A DNA stretch of 20,959 nt from an uncultured Collinsella sp. (lineage in GTDB: Bacteria > Actinomycetota > Coriobacteriia > Coriobacteriales > Coriobacteriaceae). A program made the translations under genes and the position numbers. The notes beneath the pieces were generated by a model, which did not search any database, was not told the origin of the DNA, and saw only the letters and a program-made list of their open reading frames with translations. The stretch spans positions 1 to 20,959 of the forward strand of contig UQEO01000031.1 of assembly GCA_900540095.1 (NCBI GenBank), in the 5' to 3' direction. Positions within the stretch are counted from its first letter, which is position 1. Each line of letters begins with the position of its first letter. This document shows positions 16,945 to 20,959 of this stretch, piece after piece.

Positions 16945-18132
16945 ATGAACGCCACAGTCGTGATTCCAACGTATTGGGCGGGCGATGACGCTTGCGCAAA
17001 CGCCCCTGGCACCTATGACCATTCGACGCGACTCAACGCCGACAATCCCGAACTCGACCGCTGCCTGGCCTCGCTTGAGCAGGTACGTGACATCCCGCGC
17101 ATCATCCTTTTGGTGGTCTGTCCCGTTTCTGCCACAGCCGATGTGTCGCTGCGCGTGCGCGAGATTGTCGACGCGCATCCCACGCTCAAGGTCACCGTTG
17201 TCACCAACACCCAGGCCTCGCGCATTGCAGACCGGGTTGCTCAGATCGCGCCCAAGGGTTCGGGCGAGTGCGTGAGCCTGCGAGGCTACGGTGCCATCCG
17301 CAACATGGGGCTAGCCTGTGCCGCTGTGCTGGGGCATGACGCGGTTATCTTTTTGGATGACGATGAGACTGTCATCGACGCCGACTTTATGAAGCGCGCG
17401 ACCTATGCGTTGGGGCAGCAGACGCGTCAGGGCTTGCCGATCTTGGTCAAGAGCGGCTATTTCTACGATCGCGACGGCTCGCCGCTGGCTCCCACGGACA
17501 AGGCGGGCATCTGCCATCGTTGGTGGACCAAGCGCATCGAGTTCAACCGTTGGATGAAAAAGGCGCTCTCGGGCACCCGCATCTCGCGCTCCAACTACGT
17601 GTGCGGCGGCCTGATGGCCCTGCACGCCCGCGCCTTTACGCGTGTGGCCTTTGACCCGTTTATCACCCGCGGCGAGGACTTGGATTACCTCTTTAACATG
17701 CGCATGTTTGGCTACGACGTGTGGTTCGATAACGAGTGGACCGTGCGCCATCTGCCTCCGGAGTCCGAAAAGCGCTCACCGCGCTTTATGCAGGATGTAT
17801 ACCGTTGGTACTACGAACGGGCCAAGTTGACATTCGCCGCGCATCAAAAGGAGCTCATTCCCGTTACGGCGGCATCGCTCATGCCCTACCCGGGCCCGTG
17901 GATTTCGCGCGAGCTCGACGACCGCGTGCGCAAGACCGCTATGGTCCGCAGCGTGTTTACCCGCGAGCATGAGGGCTACCTGCGCATCTGGCGCCATGGT
18001 ATCGACGAGGCAAAGGCCTATGCGCGCCAAAACGCTGCAAGCTACCTGCGTTTCCAGAGCTTTTGGCCCAAGATCATGGACGGGCTTTGGCGTGACGCAC
18101 AACTGATCAGTATCCTGGAGGGGGCCGAATGA
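16945..18132 (+). CDS. Family-2-like glycosyltransferase (GT-A fold)
   Basis: A 395-aa protein beginning with the Rossmann-like TVVIPTYWAGDD. A long nucleotide-sugar domain follows with the metal-binding VIFLDDDE (Asp138-140). YVCGGLMALHARAF and TRGEDLDYLFNMRMFGYDVWFD give the acceptor/base region with the ED motif of GT2 enzymes. No membrane segment is seen, so it is cytoplasmic or peripheral. Donor and acceptor cannot be told; cell-envelope glycan or a compatible solute are possible. GGAGGG precedes the ATG at 16945. Its stop codon overlaps the next start (ATGA at 18129-18132), so it is translationally coupled to the LytS-type kinase. A glycosyltransferase leading a two-component operon is unusual and suggests that its product is linked to the sensed signal. 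Confidence 0.82.
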   Translation: MNATVVIPTYWAGDDACANAPGTYDHSTRLNADNPELDRCLASLEQVRDIPRIILLVVCPVSATADVSLRVREIVDAHPTLKVTVVTNTQASRIADRVAQIAPKGSGECVSLRGYGAIRNMGLACAAVLGHDAVIFLDDDETVIDADFMKRATYALGQQTRQGLPILVKSGYFYDRDGSPLAPTDKAGICHRWWTKRIEFNRWMKKALSGTRISRSNYVCGGLMALHARAFTRVAFDPFITRGEDLDYLFNMRMFGYDVWFDNEWTVRHLPPESEKRSPRFMQDVYRWYYERAKLTFAAHQKELIPVTAASLMPYPGPWISRELDDRVRKTAMVRSVFTREHEGYLRIWRHGIDEAKAYARQNAASYLRFQSFWPKIMDGLWRDAQLISILEGAE

Positions 18133-19472
18133 TCGACCGCCGCGCCCAGCGCGATAGTTCAATATCAATCTTTCGCATCATTGCCGTTGCCTGCGCCATT
18201 TGCGTGCTGGTGTACTTTATTTTTGCCTTGGTGACCGGTATCGAGCCGATCGCCACGGTGATTGCCTGCGCGCTGCTGTGCATCTTTCTGTGCATCTTTA
18301 TCTTTTTGACGCTCAATCCCGATTCGGTGCGCTCCCAGTACACCGAGGAGACGCTCTCAGTGGCCTCGGCCATGCTCGAGGACATTAAGGGCGGTCTGAC
18401 GCAGGAGTCGGCGCGTTTGGTGTGCCGGCGCATTTTGCCCGAGACGCGCGCCATGACGGTGGCCATCACCGACGAGGACAACGTGCTTGCCTGCGCGGGC
18501 GAGTTTGAGGAAAAACTGCTGCCCGATACTCCCATCCACACGCTTGCCACACGCTACGTTATCGAACATGGCATCGTGCAGTCGTTCAACCGTATGGTGG
18601 ATGTCGTGGGCTCGGACGGCTCGCACAACCAAGTCCCCGCCGGCATTATCGCCCCCATCAAGGTGGGCGATCGTACCGTCGGCACGCTCAAGTTCTACTA
18701 CAAGACCCCGCGCGCCGTCGACCGTACCCAGTATGCGCTTGCCTCGGGCTTTGCCGAGATCTTGTCCACACAGCTCGCCATACACGAGCTCGAGGTGCAA
18801 AAGGAACTCACGGCGCGCGCCGAGGTGCGTGCGCTGCAGGCGCAGATTAACCCGCACTTCCTGTTCAACACGCTGAACACCATTGCATCGTTTACGCGCA
18901 CCGACCCGCTGCGGGCCCGCGAACTGCTTCGTGAGTTCTCATCGTTCTATCGTGCCACGCTCGACAACTCGGGATCGCTTATTCCGGTCTCGCGCGAGGT
19001 CGCACAGACCAAGCGCTACCTTACCTTTGAGAAGGCCCGCTTTGGCGAGGACCGCGTGCTTGCGACGTTCGATGTGTCCGAGGACGTGGAAGATACGCTG
19101 GTGCCGGCGTTCGTGATCCAGCCGATTGTCGAGAACGCCGTACGTCATGGCATGGGCGATGACGACGCCCTGAGGATCGACGTGACCGTTCACCAAGACG
19201 GCGAGGATGCAATCTTGATTGCTGTGGCCGATAATGGCGTGGGCATGGATGAGGGTACCGCCGCCAGACTGTTTGACGAGCGTTCTGCCCGTCCCGACGC
19301 CAGCTCTCCCCAGGGTGGCGGCGCCGGTGTGGCCATGCACAATATTTCGGAGCGCATCCATCGCTTTTATGGGCCGCACTCCTATACGCGTGTCGAATCG
19401 GCGCCGGGCAAGGGCACCAAAGTGCTCCTTCATCTTGATTTGTCAGAGAGCATCTTTGACATTCAAGAGTAA
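18129..19472 (+). CDS. LytS-type sensor histidine kinase (second copy)
   Basis: A 447-aa membrane kinase with the same plan as the one at 12217. Two hydrophobic segments lie at about residues 15-35 and 41-60. A GAF-like domain follows (about 75-205, with AGIIAPIKVGDRTVGTLKFYYK). LQAQINPHFLFNTL holds the phospho-accepting His243, FVIQPIVENAVRHGM the N box, VADNGVGMDEG the G1 box and GGAGVAMHNISERIHRFYG the G2 region. The start ATG overlaps the glycosyltransferase stop by 4 bp and uses GGAGGG inside that gene. The partner LytTR gene starts 72 bp downstream. Shared stretches such as LASGFA-(D/E)-(L/I)-(I/L)-STQLA with the first kinase show duplication from a common ancestor. Confidence 0.93.
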   Translation: MIDRRAQRDSSISIFRIIAVACAICVLVYFIFALVTGIEPIATVIACALLCIFLCIFIFLTLNPDSVRSQYTEETLSVASAMLEDIKGGLTQESARLVCRRILPETRAMTVAITDEDNVLACAGEFEEKLLPDTPIHTLATRYVIEHGIVQSFNRMVDVVGSDGSHNQVPAGIIAPIKVGDRTVGTLKFYYKTPRAVDRTQYALASGFAEILSTQLAIHELEVQKELTARAEVRALQAQINPHFLFNTLNTIASFTRTDPLRARELLREFSSFYRATLDNSGSLIPVSREVAQTKRYLTFEKARFGEDRVLATFDVSEDVEDTLVPAFVIQPIVENAVRHGMGDDDALRIDVTVHQDGEDAILIAVADNGVGMDEGTAARLFDERSARPDASSPQGGGAGVAMHNISERIHRFYGPHSYTRVESAPGKGTKVLLHLDLSESIFDIQE

Positions 19473-19544
19473 AATAAAAGGCTACGGGCTCAACGTCATG
19501 CGACGGATGCCCGGCGTAGTTAGTTGACGAAAGGTTTTATCCCT

Positions 19545-20261
19545 ATGCTGCGTGCGATGATTGTGGATGATGAGGCGCCGGCTCGCTCGGAGCTTCGCTT
19601 CCTGCTCGAGCAAACGGGCAAGATCGGCACGATCACGGAGGCGTCGAGCGTCCGCTCCGCCATCGAGATGCTTATGGAAAGTCGCGTGGATGTCGTGTTT
19701 CTCGATATCTCGATGCCCGGTGCCTCGGGCCTGCAACTTGCCGAGGCGCTGCATAAGCTCAAAAATCCGCCGGCGATCGTGTTTGTGACTGCGTATAGTG
19801 ACCATGCGGTCGAGGCATTCGACGTGGATGCCGTCGATTATCTGATGAAGCCGGTCGAGGAAGCTCGCTTGGATCGCGCGATCGAGAAGGTCATGCAACG
19901 CGCCAAGCCGGTTACGGACAGCAAGGTGACCATCGAGCGTATCCCGGTGGAAAAGGGCGGCCGCAAGGTGCTCATTCCCGTGGACGACATTCGCTTTATC
20001 ATGGCCAAGGACGATTACTCCTGCATCTATACCGTCGATGATCGCTTTTTGTCGACGACCTCGCTGGCGCAGTTTGAGGCCAAGCTCTGCGACTTTGGCT
20101 TCTTCCGTGTTCACCGCCGCTATATCGTCAACTTGGCGTGCGTTACGGACGTCGAGACGGTGCCTTCGGGCGCCATCCAGCTGGGCATTACGGGCGTCGA
20201 CGAACGCGTGCCGGTTTCGCGCCGCCGCGTCGTGCCGCTTAAGAAGGCCCTGAGTCTCTAG
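19545..20261 (+). CDS. LytTR-family response regulator (second copy)
   Basis: A 238-aa response regulator. The receiver has MIVDDE (Asp8, Asp9), VFLDISMPG (Asp54), Thr82 and Lys102 in LMKPVEE. The LytTR domain runs from about residue 127: VTIERIPVEKGGRKVLIPVDDIRFI, then SLAQFEAKLCDFGFFRVHRRYIVNL and the closing VPVSRRRVVPLKKAL. The ATG at 19545 is chosen because AAAGG lies 10 nt upstream and the receiver starts directly after it; an in-frame TTG at 19524 has no SD. The 72-bp gap to the kinase contains a loose CGGGC/GCCCG hairpin but no T-run, so both genes should share a transcript. A strong terminator follows. Confidence 0.94.
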   Translation: MLRAMIVDDEAPARSELRFLLEQTGKIGTITEASSVRSAIEMLMESRVDVVFLDISMPGASGLQLAEALHKLKNPPAIVFVTAYSDHAVEAFDVDAVDYLMKPVEEARLDRAIEKVMQRAKPVTDSKVTIERIPVEKGGRKVLIPVDDIRFIMAKDDYSCIYTVDDRFLSTTSLAQFEAKLCDFGFFRVHRRYIVNLACVTDVETVPSGAIQLGITGVDERVPVSRRRVVPLKKALSL

Positions 20262-20267
20262 CACACT

Positions 20268-20318
20268 GGCCCCGCAGCCCTGTAGACCCATCGTCTGCGG
20301 AGCCGTGGGGCCTTTTTT
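20268..20318 (+). terminator. Intrinsic terminator of the second LytS/LytTR operon
   Basis: GGCCCC (20268-20273) pairs with GGGGCC (20307-20312), supported by an inner GCAG/CTGC pairing, and is followed by six T residues. Confidence 0.85.
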
Positions 20319-20357
20319 GTATGTATCTGCCGAATCGTTTTTTGCGGAAGGGATCCC

Positions 20358-20825
20358 ATGAACAGTGCAAGCGCCAAGCGTATCGACATCATCTCGGACA
20401 CCCACGGCTATTTATCGCCTGCGCTCTTGGATGAGCTTGAGGGCGCAGACCTGATCATCCACGCTGGCGACCTCACGTCGGAGATGGACTACGAGCACCT
20501 ATGCACCATCGCCCCCGTGCGGGCCGTACTGGGCAACAACGATTACTACCGCGACTACGGTCCCGATGTAGACCGTCTTGCGCTCTTTACCTACGAAGGC
20601 CTCAAATTCGCCGTAGCCCACTACCGCGAAGACCTTCCGGTGGGATCCGTAGACGTAGCCATCAACGGCCACACCCACGTAACCAAAGAAGCCCAAGTGG
20701 GCCGCTGCTTAGTCCTCAACCCGGGCAGCGCTAGCTACCCCAGAGGCACCCGAGGCCCCACCATGGCCAGAATGCTCGTAAAAGACGGCAAGATCCTAAG
20801 CACTAAGTTTATTGACCTAGAGTAA
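20358..20825 (+). CDS. YfcE/MJ0936-family metallophosphoesterase
   Basis: A 155-aa cytoplasmic phosphodiesterase of the small calcineurin-like family. The metal-site motifs occur in order: ISDTHG (Asp14, His16), HAGD (Asp38), GNND (Asn60 or Asn61, Asp62), VAHY (His88) and NGHTH (His105, His107). Then comes NPGSASYPRG, typical of the family's C-terminal part. Members hydrolyse phosphodiester bonds in small molecules, often tested only with artificial substrates. GGAAGGGAT precedes the ATG. The gene is flanked by terminators on both sides and is therefore probably monocistronic; no clear promoter is visible in the short upstream gap. Confidence 0.93.
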   Translation: MNSASAKRIDIISDTHGYLSPALLDELEGADLIIHAGDLTSEMDYEHLCTIAPVRAVLGNNDYYRDYGPDVDRLALFTYEGLKFAVAHYREDLPVGSVDVAINGHTHVTKEAQVGRCLVLNPGSASYPRGTRGPTMARMLVKDGKILSTKFIDLE

Positions 20826-20832
20826 TCACAAC

Positions 20833-20866
20833 AAAAACGGGGGATGCAGATGCGTCCCCCGTTTTT
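20833..20866. terminator. Bidirectional intrinsic terminator
   Basis: AAAAACGGGGGA (20833-20844) and TCCCCCGTTTTT (20855-20866) form a perfect 12-bp stem with A- and T-runs, usable from both sides. It separates the phosphoesterase gene from a probable convergent gene. Confidence 0.92.
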
Positions 20867-20868
20867 CT

Positions 20869-20958
20869 TTAAGCCAAAGGCCAAAGTTCAACAAGATCCA
20901 TCAGACCACCCCCGCCGAGGAGCACGCGGGCTAGCCGCGCAGCGGCGCACGCCCGCAA
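20869..20958 (-). CDS. Probable 3' end of a minus-strand gene (unidentified)
   Basis: On the minus strand one frame is open from the window edge to TAA at 20869-20871, giving 29 residues ending LMDLVELWPLA. The stop is 2 bp from the bidirectional terminator, as expected for convergent genes. The tail is too short to assign a function. Confidence 0.4.
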   Translation of the reverse strand: MRACAAARLARVLLGGGGLMDLVELWPLA

Positions 20959-20959
20959 A

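Overview
The window is GC-rich bacterial chromosomal DNA with strong Shine-Dalgarno sequences and heavy use of C/G-ending codons. Gene content and protein style point to the Coriobacteriia, most likely a Collinsella-like gut anaerobe: a single-chain pyruvate:ferredoxin oxidoreductase, a stand-alone carbamate kinase, paired LytS/LytTR systems and an FHA/Ser-Thr-kinase pair. This assignment is inference from the sequence only. I see no rRNA, tRNA, CRISPR array, phage genes or transposase gene.

Layout. 1-2063: the 3' end of a membrane-anchored Ser/Thr kinase gene, followed by an FHA-domain gene whose FHA core is cut by an in-frame TGA. 2064-2514: a small REP-like repeat, a candidate promoter and a long structured leader. 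2515-6054: nifJ, the central pyruvate-oxidising enzyme. 6055-6709: no gene; it holds a 125-bp inverted-repeat element around the nifJ terminator, more hairpins, then an AT-rich control region for arcC. 6710-7672: arcC. 7781-7882: four copies of a REP-like repeat that run into the stop codon of a minus-strand C39-type cysteine peptidase (7880-8881). 8882-9237: divergent control region. 9238-12098: an APC amino-acid permease and a metal-dependent amidohydrolase, probably one operon. 12217-14375: first LytS-type kinase and LytTR regulator. 14468-16773: a zinc-PLC-family protein and a UMF1-type MFS transporter. 16945-20261: a glycosyltransferase translationally coupled to a second LytS-type kinase, then a second LytTR regulator. 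20358-20825: a YfcE-like phosphodiesterase. The last 90 bases look like the 3' end of a minus-strand gene.

How it may work together. NifJ gives acetyl-CoA and reduced ferredoxin, and ArcC gives ATP from carbamoyl phosphate. The permease and amidohydrolase look like an uptake-and-hydrolysis pair for an amino-acid-derived amide or dipeptide. The two LytS/LytTR pairs are paralogues about 6 kb apart. Direct repeats with the size and spacing of LytTR sites (9-bp half-sites, 12-bp gap) lie upstream of arcC and of the permease. Both kinase loci carry ATTGC/GCAAT inverted repeats followed by a terminator-like hairpin ahead of the first gene. Together these suggest a locally wired regulatory network over amino-acid and energy metabolism. 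That network is a hypothesis from sequence pattern, not an established system.
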